From NCBI GenBank assembly GCA_934476235.1, contig CAKSNL010000003.1:186001-250000 (forward strand): DNA of 64,000 nt, read 5' to 3'. The DNA comes from an uncultured Clostridia bacterium (lineage in GTDB: Bacteria > Bacillota > Clostridia > CAKSNL01 > HGM11501). Below are positions 1 to 8,795 of this stretch, one piece after another. Numbering within the stretch: position 1 is the first letter of the stretch; each line of letters begins with the position of its first letter. Made by a program: the position numbers and the translations under genes. A model generated the notes under the pieces. It was not told where the DNA came from. It worked only from the letters and a program-made list of their open reading frames with translations, and did not search any database.

Positions 1-199
1 AAAGGGTCTCGGCATATCCCGCGGCAAAATCGCCGAGCTCTCCTATGGGCGAGTATTTTTTAAATATAACCTCGCCCGATGAATTTGTATATATTTCAAG
101 AGGGTCGCCTTCGCGGATCTTTAAGGTGCGGCGGATCTCTTTGGGAATAACAACCCGTCCCAGATCATCGATTCTTCTGACAATTCCGGTTGCTTTCAT
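1..199 (-). CDS. spoVT: Stage V sporulation protein T, N-terminal part (cut by window start)
   Basis: Transcription regulator of the AbrB/SpoVT family, active in the forespore late in sporulation in Bacillus and Clostridia. The 66 visible residues begin MKATGIVRRIDDLGRVVIP, the swapped-hairpin AbrB DNA-binding domain at roughly residues 5-50, and continue KEIRRTLKIREGDPLEIYT. The C-terminal GAF-like domain expected for SpoVT lies beyond base 1. The ATG is preceded by AAAGGAG at good spacing. SpoVT is favoured over AbrB or Abh because the sequence continues past the AbrB domain with no stop. A sigma-A-like promoter lies upstream. Its presence argues for a spore-forming lineage. Confidence 0.88.
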   Translation of the reverse strand, partial: MKATGIVRRIDDLGRVVIPKEIRRTLKIREGDPLEIYTNSSGEVIFKKYSPIGELGDFAAGYAETL

Positions 200-255
200 A
201 AATAAAAATCTCCTTTATGCTGATTTATACTATTATTTTTTACAATGCGCCGTTT

Positions 256-283
256 ATTATACTTAATTTGAAAATATTGTGAA
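256..283 (-). promoter_or_regulatory. Putative promoter of spoVT
   Basis: On the minus strand TTCACA (278-283) and TATAAT (256-261) are separated by 16 bp. SpoVT is sigma-G controlled in Bacillus, so a second forespore promoter may exist, but I could not recognise one with confidence. Confidence 0.4.
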
Positions 284-339
284 TGGCAATTTATTGCAGA
301 AAAAAGTTGTATAAATGTGTAGATTTTTTAAAAGAAAAG

Positions 340-348
340 TGATATAAT
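340..348 (+). promoter_or_regulatory. Extended -10 promoter of the DUF4317-polC operon
   Basis: TGATATAAT, an extended -10 element, ends 30 bp before the first gene. No good -35 is visible, which is normal for extended -10 promoters. Confidence 0.5.
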
Positions 349-378
349 GAAAAAAGCAGATAAAAAGGAGATTTTTTG

Positions 379-1506
379 ATGAATGAAAAAGAATTAAAGG
401 AAATAAGAAGGCGTTTTCGCCCCGATAAATGCAATATCAGAAACATAAGAGGGTGCTTTGTTAACGATAAGGGCGAGATAGTGACGGAGTTTGACCAGTC
501 GCTTGCCGTGACGAGCAATGATGAAACGGAGAGAATTTTGGGGATAATGAAAAAGGCTCTTTCCGGACGGCTTAAAAAGAACCTTATAGATATAAACTTT
601 ACGATAGCGCAGGTAGAGGAAAGCGAGGAGCACTCTCTTTTGATGAGAATGAAAAAATCGGAGCTTTCGGACGATGAGGCGGTGAAAGCGTTTTTCAAAA
701 AAACGGCGGACAGTGTGTCGCTCGGAGAAAATTACGTTATCTTACTGGCGTGCGATAAATACGACGTGTTTTCCTACTCGTCGGATTCCGAGCGGGAGGA
801 GGATTCGAGCGAGGTTTATACTTACATAGTCGCCGCTGTTTGCCCGGTTAAAAGAACAAAGGGAGCGCTGTCGTTCCATGCTTATGACAATTCATTTAAG
901 TGCCTGGCGGGCGACACCGTTATTTCCGCGCCGGAGATAGGTTTTCTTTTCCCGGCGTTTGACGACCGCGCGTCCAACATCTACAGTGCGCTTTACTACA
1001 CGAAAAACACCTCCGAAAATCAGGAAGCGTTCATTGAAAGCGTGTTCAATTCTCCGCTCCCGATGCCGGCTGCGGTGCAAAAGGAAAGCTTTTCGGAGTG
1101 CCTCACAGAATCCTTCGGCGACAAGCTTGATTTTGAGGTCGTGAAGGCGGTAAACGAGCGTATAGCCGATATTATAGAGGATCACAAAAATTCAAAGGAT
1201 GATGAGCCGCTACTTTTCACAAAGAGCGCCGTTCAGGGGGTTTTGACCTCGTGCGGGGCAGATGATGAGACCGTCGGCGCTTTCGGAGAGAAATATGAGG
1301 AAAGCTTCGGCAAAAATTCCGAGATAAGCCCGGAAAATATTATTGAGACCAAAAAGTTCGAGCTTAAAACGCCGGACGTTTCGGTGAAAGTAAATCCCGA
1401 CAGGCGCGATCTTGTTTCTGTCGAAATAATAAACGGAACAAAGTACATCATGATACGTGCCGATGAGAATGTTGAAGTCAACGGAATGGATATTAAGATA
1501 AAATAA
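379..1506 (+). CDS. DUF4317 family protein
   Basis: A 375-residue soluble protein of a Clostridia-centred family of unknown function, beginning MNEKELKEIRRRFRPDKC. The family call rests on the N-terminal EIRRRFRPDKCNI...IRGCFV block and the overall length. There is no signal peptide or membrane segment, so it should be cytoplasmic. ATG 379 is chosen over the adjacent in-frame TTG 376 because AAAGGAG (365-371) is then 7 bp away. It is first in an operon with a DUF5662 gene, ispG and polC, 18 bp before the next gene. Some members are annotated as nucleotide-metabolism proteins, but I see no catalytic motif and do not assign a function. Confidence 0.8.
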   Translation: MNEKELKEIRRRFRPDKCNIRNIRGCFVNDKGEIVTEFDQSLAVTSNDETERILGIMKKALSGRLKKNLIDINFTIAQVEESEEHSLLMRMKKSELSDDEAVKAFFKKTADSVSLGENYVILLACDKYDVFSYSSDSEREEDSSEVYTYIVAAVCPVKRTKGALSFHAYDNSFKCLAGDTVISAPEIGFLFPAFDDRASNIYSALYYTKNTSENQEAFIESVFNSPLPMPAAVQKESFSECLTESFGDKLDFEVVKAVNERIADIIEDHKNSKDDEPLLFTKSAVQGVLTSCGADDETVGAFGEKYEESFGKNSEISPENIIETKKFELKTPDVSVKVNPDRRDLVSVEIINGTKYIMIRADENVEVNGMDIKIK

Positions 1507-1524
1507 TAAGGGAAGGGATATTTT

Positions 1525-2061
1525 TTGCACATCCTTTTGCATATAATTACGATAACGCGCCACCGCCATGAAGTAATCAAAAACTGCTTTAAGGCGGGAA
1601 TAGGGTTACAGGGGATTTTTCATGACCTTTCAAAATACTCACCGGCGGAGCTTATTCCATCGGTAAAGCTTTATCAGGGGACGAGAAGCCCGAACGAGCG
1701 CGCGAGGGAGCTTTACGGCTATTCCTCCGCATGGCTGCACCATAAAGGGCGGAACAAGCACCATTTCGAATACTGGAGCGACATTAACATGGAAACGAAG
1801 CATTATGAGCCGGTCAAAATGCCGGAGCGGTATCTTAAAGAAATGGTGTGCGACAGAATCGCCGCGTCAAAAATATATAAAAAAGAGAGCTATACCGATT
1901 CATCGGCGTTTGAATATCTTTTAAAGAGCACCGATAAAGACGCTATGCATAAGGATACATATGACGCACTTTTCTTTTTGCTTAACATGCTTTCGGAAAA
2001 GGGCGAGGACGAGCTTTTTTGCTATATGAGAAACAATAATCTGTACGGAGGGGAAAGATGA
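1525..2061 (+). CDS. DUF5662 family protein
   Basis: A 178-residue protein rich in histidines. It has IFHDLSKYSPAEL near residue 31 and WLHHKGRNKHHFEYW near residue 70. These resemble the catamer of HD-type metal hydrolases, but this is only an analogy. The start is TTG, with GGAAGGG about 10 bp upstream; the first ATG lies well inside the conserved N-terminus. Its stop overlaps the ispG start by 4 bp (ATGA), so the two are translationally coupled. Function unknown. Confidence 0.75.
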   Translation: MHILLHIITITRHRHEVIKNCFKAGIGLQGIFHDLSKYSPAELIPSVKLYQGTRSPNERARELYGYSSAWLHHKGRNKHHFEYWSDINMETKHYEPVKMPERYLKEMVCDRIAASKIYKKESYTDSSAFEYLLKSTDKDAMHKDTYDALFFLLNMLSEKGEDELFCYMRNNNLYGGER

Positions 2062-3080
2062 CTAAGATTATAAACGCCGGCGGAGTTTTAATCGGCGGCG
2101 GAAATAAAATAAGCGTTCAGTCAATGACAAATACCGACACGGCGGACGCTTCGGCGACGCTTTCGCAGATTGACCGCCTTTATAAGGCAGGGTGCGACAT
2201 CGTGAGGGTGACCGTGCCGAACGAAAATGCGGCGCGGGCGCTTTATAAGATTGCCGACCTTTCGCCGATTCCCGTGGTCGCGGATATTCATTTTGATTAT
2301 AAGCTGGCGCTTTTGAGCATTGACGCGGGAGTCAGCAAGGTCAGAATAAATCCCGGGAACATCGGCTCGGCTGAAAAGGTGAAAAAGGTTGCCGAGGCGG
2401 CAAAGGCAAAAAAGGTGCCTATAAGAATAGGGGTCAACTCCGGTTCGATAGAAAAGGAATTCGGATCGGTTACGCCCGAAAACATGGTGAAAAGCGCAAA
2501 AAAGCACATAAAGATGCTGGAGGACTGCTCGTTTTACGATATCGCCGTGTCGCTTAAGGCTTCATCTGTCAGGACAACGGTAGAAGCATACCGCTTAGCT
2601 TCAAAAAGCTTTGACTATCCGCTCCATCTGGGTGTGACGGAGGCAGGAACGAAATACGGAGGAATCATCCGCTCATCAGTCGGAATCGGTTCGCTTTTGC
2701 TTGACTCAATAGGCGATACAATAAGGGTTTCTCTCACCGCAGACCCGGTCGAGGAGGTAAGGGCGGGGATAGAGCTTCTGCGTTCGCTGGACTTAAGAAA
2801 GGGACCGCGCCTTATATCCTGCCCGACCTGCGGGAGAACGAAGATTGACCTTATAAAAATTGCCGGAGAGGTTGACGAAAGACTTTCTTCACTGGATAAG
2901 GATATTACGGTCGCGGTAATGGGATGCGCGGTGAACGGTCCCGGAGAGGCAAAAAATGCCGATATCGGCATTGCCGGAGGCGACGGTGAGGCGCTTCTAT
3001 TCAAGAAAGGGAAAATTATAAGAAAGCTTGGCGAGGAAACGATAGTTGACGAGCTTTTTAAGGAAATAGAAAGGCTTTAG
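2058..3080 (+). CDS. ispG: 4-hydroxy-3-methylbut-2-enyl diphosphate synthase (flavodoxin)
   Basis: [4Fe-4S] enzyme (GcpE) of the MEP isoprenoid pathway. It reduces methylerythritol cyclodiphosphate to HMBPP, the substrate of IspH, which is encoded at 44.6-46.6 kb in this window. Visible family features are the N-terminal TIM barrel (VQSMTNTDTADASAT, VADIHFDYKLAL, KVRINPGNIG) and the C-terminal cluster-binding segment with CPTCGRT near residue 255 and MGCAVNGPGEAK near residue 290, giving the three cysteine ligands. At 340 residues it is close to normal length. ATG overlaps the preceding stop, and polC starts 3 bp downstream, a gene order common in Clostridia. Confidence 0.97.
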   Translation: MTKIINAGGVLIGGGNKISVQSMTNTDTADASATLSQIDRLYKAGCDIVRVTVPNENAARALYKIADLSPIPVVADIHFDYKLALLSIDAGVSKVRINPGNIGSAEKVKKVAEAAKAKKVPIRIGVNSGSIEKEFGSVTPENMVKSAKKHIKMLEDCSFYDIAVSLKASSVRTTVEAYRLASKSFDYPLHLGVTEAGTKYGGIIRSSVGIGSLLLDSIGDTIRVSLTADPVEEVRAGIELLRSLDLRKGPRLISCPTCGRTKIDLIKIAGEVDERLSSLDKDITVAVMGCAVNGPGEAKNADIGIAGGDGEALLFKKGKIIRKLGEETIVDELFKEIERL

Positions 3081-3083
3081 ACA

Positions 3084-6000
3084 ATGAAAGCATTAAACAA
3101 GGTTTTTTCGGGCGCGGCGATTCCGCCGGCGTTTGACGGCGCGGAAATTTTGGACGCTGAGATAAATAAAAAAGCAAGAACGCTGAACGTTTTGCTCTCG
3201 CTGCCGAAGGTTGTCGGAAGCGGCGATATACATAAGCTTAAAATTGCCTTAACGGAATTTTACAATCTTAATAAATGCACGTTTTCGTTCAATTTCTCAA
3301 ATGCCGAGGAAACGGAGGAATTTTTCTCATCATATTACGAACATCTTTTGTGTGTTTTGGGCGAGAATGAGCCGATATATAAATACATGCTCATGGGAAG
3401 CCGCATGAAGCTTTCGGGCGATGTTTTAACCGTTACCGCGGTTCACGGCGGAGTCGATATGCTTAAGGACAAAAAGTGCGCCGAGCTGATACATAAAATC
3501 ATTCTTGACGAGACCGGGATATCGCTCGAGGTGGAGTTTTCCGATGAAAAGGAAGAGGTTAAAATGCCTGTCCTTGAAGCGGTAACGGTTACCGAGAAAA
3601 AAGCGGAAAAGGAAACGAAGAAAACAGTTATAAAAACCGGGAACGGAAAGCTCATATTGGGAAAGCCCATAAAGGGCGAAATAATGAAGATTGCCGATAT
3701 CACGGAGGAAACGGACAGGCTCATCATAAAGGGCGATGTTTTCGGAATCGACACAAAGGAAATTCGCAGCAAAAAGGTTATCGTCAAGTTTATACTGACG
3801 GACGGGACAAGCTCCATAGGCTGCAAATTCTTCACGACAAGCGAGGCATTAAATGAGGTTATGGCGTCGCTTAAGGACGCGACCGTATGCGTTCAGGGCG
3901 AAATAAGAAACGATCCTTTCGAGAAGGAGGAGACGGTTTCGGTCCGCAGCATCGAGAAAGCCGAAAAAAAAGTAAAGACGGACGACGAGCCGGTAAAGCG
4001 CGTCGAGCTTCACTGTCATACGCAGATGTCGGCGATGGACGCAGTGTGCTCCGCAGCCTCGGTCGTAAAGAGGGCGATATCCTGGGGAATGAAGGCGGTC
4101 GCAATAACCGACCACGGTGTTGTTCAGGCATATCCTGAGGCGCTCAAAGCAAAGGGCGACAACCCGATAAAGATAATCTACGGCGTGGAGGGCTACCTTG
4201 TGCCGGACACCATCGGCGCGGTAACTAACCATAAGCCGTACAGCATCAATTCCGAGGCAGTCATTTTTGATATCGAAACGACCGGACTTGATAAAAATAA
4301 CGACGCGATAACAGAGATCGGCGCCGTTAAAGTGAAGGACGGTAAGATTACCGACAGATTTTCGACGTTTGTCGACCCCAAAAGGCATATCCCGGAGAAG
4401 ATAACTGAGCTCACCGGCATAACGGACGAAATGGTGGCGGGTGCGCCGGATGAAAAGACCGCGGTCGGGGATTTTCTTTCCTTTTGCGGCGGTGCGCCGG
4501 TTGTCGCGCATAACGCGAAATTTGACACGGGATTTATAAAAAATGCGGCTAAGCGGTCAGGGCTCATATTTGACAACACCATAATCTGCACGCTGATACT
4601 GTCGCAGGCGCTGCTTCCGGAGCTTAAAAAGCACAAGCTCAATATAATAGCGGACTATTTAAATATCGAAAACCCGAACCATCACCGCGCGGTGAATGAC
4701 GCGGAGGTCACCGCCGGAATATGGTTTGATTTCGTGCGCAGAATGAAGGCTTTGGATATCCGCGATGTGTCCGACATTAACAAAAAGCTCGGCGATAAAA
4801 TTGACGTGAGAAAAACAAAAAACTGCTACCACGTCATAATCCTTATAAAGGAGCAGCAGGGCATAAAAAATCTTTATAAGATAATTTCCGAGTCGCATTT
4901 AAATTACCTCGGCAGAACGCCGAGGATTCCCAAGAGCCTTCTTGAGAAGTACAGAGTCGGGCTTATAGTCGGCTCCGCGTGCGAGGCGGGAGAGCTTTAC
5001 AGGGCAATGGTGGCGGACAAGAACGAATCGGAGATTGAGGCGATCGCCTCGTTTTACGATTATCTTGAGATTCAGCCGCTTAAGAACAACGCGTTTATGA
5101 TCCGCGAGGGAATCGTCCGTTCCGAGGCGGAGCTTATCGACTATAACAAGCGGATATTAGCGCTCGGCGACAAGCTCGGTAAATTAACGGTTGCCACGTG
5201 CGATGCGCACTTTTTAGACCCGGAGGACGAGGTTTACAGGCGCATATTGATGGACTCCAAGGGCTTTTCGGACGCGGACAATCAGCCGCCATTATACTTC
5301 AGAAACACGCGCGAGATGTTGGACGAGTTTTACTATCTCGGCGACAGGGCGTATGAAGTGGTTGTCGAAAACACAAATAAAATTGCCGATATGATTGACG
5401 ACCTTATCCCGATAAAGTCCGGAAGCTATCCGCCGACCATCGAGAACAGTGCCGAGGATTTAAAAAGGCTCTGCTACGAAAAGGCGTACAGGCTCTACGG
5501 CGATCCTTTGCCCGACTTTGTATTAGACAGGCTTAAACGCGAGCTTGACCCAATTATTGCTCACGGCTACGACGTTATGTATATGATCGCGCAAAAGCTT
5601 GTTAAAAAGTCGAACGATGACGGGTATATAGTAGGCTCCAGAGGTTCGGTCGGCTCATCCTTTGTCGCGTTCTTATCGGGGATAACGGAAATAAATTCGC
5701 TTCCGGCGCACTACCTTTGCGCGAAATGCAAATATCTTGAATTTCCCAAGGTTTCGCCCGGTCTTTCCGGGTGTGACATGCCTGATAAAATATGCCCGAA
5801 ATGCGGCACTGAACTAAATAAAGAGGGGCACGACATTCCGTTTGAAACGTTCCTGGGCTTTAACGCGGACAAGGTGCCGGATATCGACCTTAACTTTTCC
5901 GGCGATTACCAGACCAAGGCGCATAAGTATACCGAGGTTATTTTCGGGCGGGGCTATGTTTTCAAGGCGGGAACCATCGGCACCGTTGCCGAAAAAACGG

Positions 6001-7310
6001 CGTACGGCTACGTTAAAAAGTATTTTGAAAAGCGCGGCATAAGAGTGCGCGACGCGGAGGTTGAACGCCTGAAATTCGGGTGCACCGGCGTTAAGAGGAC
6101 GACGGGGCAGCATCCCGGCGGCGTTATCGTCTGCCCGAAGGACAGGGATATTCACGATTTCACACCCGTTCAGCACCCGGCGGACGATCCGGACAGTGAC
6201 GTTACAACGACGCATTTTGACTATCATTCGATTCATGACAACCTCTTAAAGCTCGATATACTGGGCCACGACGATCCGACGGTTATAAGGATGCTTGAGG
6301 ACCTGACAGGCACAAAGGTTCAGGATATTAAGTTGGACGATAAGGAGACAATGAGCCTCTTTTCATCGACCGAGGCGCTCGGCGTTGCTCCGGAAAAGAT
6401 CGATTCGACGGTCGGAACCTACGGAATACCTGAATTCGGAACGAGAATAGTAAGAAACATGCTTGTCGAAACGAAGCCGAAAACATTTTCGGAGCTCGTC
6501 CGAATCAGCGGACTTTCGCACGGAACGGACGTTTGGTTCGGCAACGCGCAGGATCTTGTAAATTCCAAGACCTGTGACTTAAACAGCTGTATCTGTACGC
6601 GTGACGATATCATGGCGTACCTGATATCCAAAGGCATCGAAAGCGGAGCGGCATTTAAGATAATGGAGTCTGTCAGAAAGGGAAAGGGGCTTCCGAATCC
6701 CGAGTGGCAAGCTATGATGCGCGAGCACAATGTTCCCGAGTGGTATATTGAATCGTGCCTCAAGATCAAGTACATGTTCCCGAAGGCGCATGCCGCGGCG
6801 TATGTAACCAACGCCTTCCGTATCGCCTGGTACAAGGTGCACAGACCCGTCGAATTCTACATTGCGTATTTTTCCGTGCGCGCAGATGAGTTTGATTATG
6901 ATATGATGACCAAAGGCTATGACTACACCAACGACAAAATAAAGGAATTTGAAAAAATGGGGAAGGGAATAAGTGCGAGAGAAAAAAACCTTCAGACCAT
7001 TCTTGAAATGTGCCGCGAGATGTATGCCCGCGGAATCAATTTCGAACCCGTGGATCTTTATAAGTCGCACCCCACAAAGTTTTTAAAGGCTGAGAACGGA
7101 AACATCATTCCGCCGCTCGGCTCGATTGCAAATCTCGGTGCGGTGGCGGCAAAGCAGATCGCGGAAGCAAGGGAGAGCGGAGAAGAATTTTTCTCTGTCG
7201 AGGACATAAGGCAGCGCGCAAAGGTCGGCAAGAGCGTGACGGATCTTTTGGCAGCGGCGGGATGCTTAAAAGGTATCCCCGAGAGCAGCCAGATGACGTT
7301 TTTCGATTAA
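3084..7310 (+). CDS. polC: DNA polymerase III alpha subunit, Gram-positive PolC type
   Basis: Main replicative polymerase of Firmicutes, with built-in 3'-5' proofreading. Domains in order: N-terminal domain and OB fold (to about residue 300); PHP domain beginning VELHCHTQMSAMDA near 308, split by a DEDD exonuclease (VIFDIETTGLDKNNDAITEIG near 394, VAHNAKFDTGF near 475); polymerase palm and fingers with GSRGSVGSSFVAFLSGI near 855; a four-cysteine zinc site (CAKC near 878, CPKCG near 907); PDIDLNFSGD near 932; and a C-terminal domain ending SQMTFFD. At 1408 residues it is slightly short for PolC (about 1430-1450) but complete. It is last in the ispG operon and is followed by a bidirectional terminator. 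Confidence 0.97.
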   Translation: MKALNKVFSGAAIPPAFDGAEILDAEINKKARTLNVLLSLPKVVGSGDIHKLKIALTEFYNLNKCTFSFNFSNAEETEEFFSSYYEHLLCVLGENEPIYKYMLMGSRMKLSGDVLTVTAVHGGVDMLKDKKCAELIHKIILDETGISLEVEFSDEKEEVKMPVLEAVTVTEKKAEKETKKTVIKTGNGKLILGKPIKGEIMKIADITEETDRLIIKGDVFGIDTKEIRSKKVIVKFILTDGTSSIGCKFFTTSEALNEVMASLKDATVCVQGEIRNDPFEKEETVSVRSIEKAEKKVKTDDEPVKRVELHCHTQMSAMDAVCSAASVVKRAISWGMKAVAITDHGVVQAYPEALKAKGDNPIKIIYGVEGYLVPDTIGAVTNHKPYSINSEAVIFDIETTGLDKNNDAITEIGAVKVKDGKITDRFSTFVDPKRHIPEKITELTGITDEMVAGAPDEKTAVGDFLSFCGGAPVVAHNAKFDTGFIKNAAKRSGLIFDNTIICTLILSQALLPELKKHKLNIIADYLNIENPNHHRAVNDAEVTAGIWFDFVRRMKALDIRDVSDINKKLGDKIDVRKTKNCYHVIILIKEQQGIKNLYKIISESHLNYLGRTPRIPKSLLEKYRVGLIVGSACEAGELYRAMVADKNESEIEAIASFYDYLEIQPLKNNAFMIREGIVRSEAELIDYNKRILALGDKLGKLTVATCDAHFLDPEDEVYRRILMDSKGFSDADNQPPLYFRNTREMLDEFYYLGDRAYEVVVENTNKIADMIDDLIPIKSGSYPPTIENSAEDLKRLCYEKAYRLYGDPLPDFVLDRLKRELDPIIAHGYDVMYMIAQKLVKKSNDDGYIVGSRGSVGSSFVAFLSGITEINSLPAHYLCAKCKYLEFPKVSPGLSGCDMPDKICPKCGTELNKEGHDIPFETFLGFNADKVPDIDLNFSGDYQTKAHKYTEVIFGRGYVFKAGTIGTVAEKTAYGYVKKYFEKRGIRVRDAEVERLKFGCTGVKRTTGQHPGGVIVCPKDRDIHDFTPVQHPADDPDSDVTTTHFDYHSIHDNLLKLDILGHDDPTVIRMLEDLTGTKVQDIKLDDKETMSLFSSTEALGVAPEKIDSTVGTYGIPEFGTRIVRNMLVETKPKTFSELVRISGLSHGTDVWFGNAQDLVNSKTCDLNSCICTRDDIMAYLISKGIESGAAFKIMESVRKGKGLPNPEWQAMMREHNVPEWYIESCLKIKYMFPKAHAAAYVTNAFRIAWYKVHRPVEFYIAYFSVRADEFDYDMMTKGYDYTNDKIKEFEKMGKGISAREKNLQTILEMCREMYARGINFEPVDLYKSHPTKFLKAENGNIIPPLGSIANLGAVAAKQIAEARESGEEFFSVEDIRQRAKVGKSVTDLLAAAGCLKGIPESSQMTFFD

Positions 7311-7315
7311 AGAAA

Positions 7316-7350
7316 AAAGGGCATATCGCAGAAAGCGATATGCCCTTTAT
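7316..7350. terminator. Bidirectional terminator between polC and serS
   Basis: Stem GGGCATATCGC (7319-7329) / GCGATATGCCC (7335-7345) with an AGAAA loop, A-run on the left and TTTAT on the right. It can serve both converging genes. Confidence 0.85.
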
Positions 7351-7356
7351 AATAAA

Positions 7357-8652
7357 TTACTTTTCAACTATGCGGTCCATCCCGCCCATATAAGGTCTTA
7401 ATGCCTCGGGAATCTTAACACTGTAGTGCTCACCGTCAAACTCAAGGTTATTTTCGAGGAACGCTATTAACATTCTCGGAGGAGCGACAACGGTGTTATT
7501 AAGAGTGTGCGCAAGATATTTTTTCCCGTCATCTGACTTTATCCTGATACCGAGACGGCGAGCCTGCGCGTCACCTAAGTTAGAGCAGGAGCAAACCTCA
7601 AAATACTTCTGCTGCTTGGGCGACCAAGCCTCAACATCGTATGATTTAACCTTAAGATCCGCAAGGTCACCGGTGCAGCACTCAAGCGTTCTCACCGGGA
7701 TATCCATGGAGCGGAAAAGCTCAACCGAATAGCTCCACATCTTGTTAAACCAGTCCATGCTCTCTTCGGGCTTGCAGATAACAATCATTTCCTGCTTTTC
7801 AAACTGATGGATTCTGTAAATTCCGCGCTCCTCAATGCCGTGTGCGCCCTTTTCCTTACGGAAGCAGGGAGAATAGCTTGTGAGCGTTAAGGGAAGGGAG
7901 GACTCGGGAGTTATGGAGTCAATGAACTTACCGATCATGGAGTGCTCGCTCGTTCCGATAAGATAAAGGTCCTCGCCCTCGATCTTATACATCATCGCGT
8001 CCATTTCCTCAAAGCTCATAACGCCTGTTACAACGTTGCTTCTTATCATATAAGGCGGGATGCAGTAGGTGAATCCCTTATTTATCATAAAGTCTCTTGC
8101 ATAGGCAAGAACCGCACTGTGAAGGCGCGCAATATCGCCCATAAGGTAGTAAAAGCCTTCGCCGGCAACCTTGCCCGCAGCTTCCTTGTCGATTCCGTTG
8201 AACTTCGCCATGATATCGGTATGATAGGGGATATCGAATTCCGGCTGAGTCTTCTCGCCGAACTCTTCAACCTCAACATTCTCCGAATCGTCCCGACCCA
8301 CGGGAACGGAGGGATCGACGATGTTGGGAATCTTCATCATGATTTCTTTAAGCTTTGCTTCAAGCAAGGTCTCCTTTTCTTCAAGAGCCTTTAACTCTTC
8401 AGCCTGGACATTGACCTCGGCTTTGATTTTTTCAGCCTCGTCCTTCTTGCCCTGACCCATTAAAACGCCGATTTTTTTGCTTATCGCGTTTCTGTTGGAG
8501 CGAAGGTCGGACGCTCTTAAGTTAGCCGCCTTTTTCTCATCATAAATCGAGATAGCCTCGTCAACAAGCGGAAGCTTGGAGTCCTTAAACTTCTTTTTTA
8601 TGTTTTCCTTGACAAGCTCGGGATTTTCTTTGACAAATTTAATGTCTAACAT
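7357..8652 (-). CDS. serS: Serine--tRNA ligase
   Basis: Class II aminoacyl-tRNA synthetase that charges tRNA-Ser. It begins MLDIKFVKENPELVKENIKKK. The long coiled-coil tRNA-binding arm spans about residues 30-105. Motif 2 appears as CFRKEKGAHGIEERGIYRIH near 266. Motif 3 is LNNTVVAPPRMLIAFLENN near 388. This keeps the class-defining Arg but differs from the usual bacterial LNGSGLAVGRT. At 431 residues the length is normal. ATG is preceded by GAGAGG. Its own promoter diverges from the ABC exporter, and no T-box leader is visible. Confidence 0.95.
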   Translation of the reverse strand: MLDIKFVKENPELVKENIKKKFKDSKLPLVDEAISIYDEKKAANLRASDLRSNRNAISKKIGVLMGQGKKDEAEKIKAEVNVQAEELKALEEKETLLEAKLKEIMMKIPNIVDPSVPVGRDDSENVEVEEFGEKTQPEFDIPYHTDIMAKFNGIDKEAAGKVAGEGFYYLMGDIARLHSAVLAYARDFMINKGFTYCIPPYMIRSNVVTGVMSFEEMDAMMYKIEGEDLYLIGTSEHSMIGKFIDSITPESSLPLTLTSYSPCFRKEKGAHGIEERGIYRIHQFEKQEMIVICKPEESMDWFNKMWSYSVELFRSMDIPVRTLECCTGDLADLKVKSYDVEAWSPKQQKYFEVCSCSNLGDAQARRLGIRIKSDDGKKYLAHTLNNTVVAPPRMLIAFLENNLEFDGEHYSVKIPEALRPYMGGMDRIVEK

Positions 8653-8686
8653 ATGTATTCCTCTCTTTTTAAAATGTTCTTTTAAT

Positions 8687-8715
8687 AGTTTAACTCAAAA
8701 AATGCGAAATGTCAA
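8687..8715 (-). promoter_or_regulatory. serS promoter
   Basis: On the minus strand TTGACA (8710-8715), a 17-bp spacer and TAAACT (8687-8692). The leader to the ATG is only about 30 nt, too short for a T-box. Confidence 0.7.
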
Positions 8716-8743
8716 CATTTTGCGGCTGAAAACTTCAATTCGG

Positions 8744-8772
8744 TTGACAAGGCGGCATTTTTTTTATATAAT
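8744..8772 (+). promoter_or_regulatory. Promoter of the ABC exporter / Nudix-RluA operon
   Basis: Perfect TTGACA (8744-8749), 17-bp spacer, perfect TATAAT (8767-8772). It diverges from the serS promoter 29 bp away. Confidence 0.85.
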
Positions 8773-8795
8773 TTAATTAAAAGGGGCGGTTTACG

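Noticed and set aside
3849..4511. 220-codon minus-strand open frame inside polC
   Set aside because: It is antisense to well-conserved PolC domains, has a shadow-frame amino acid composition rich in Arg and Leu, and has no ribosome-binding site.
8653..8795. T-box leader upstream of serS
   Set aside because: The promoter lies about 30 nt from the start codon, leaving no room for specifier and antiterminator stems; no T-box consensus seen.
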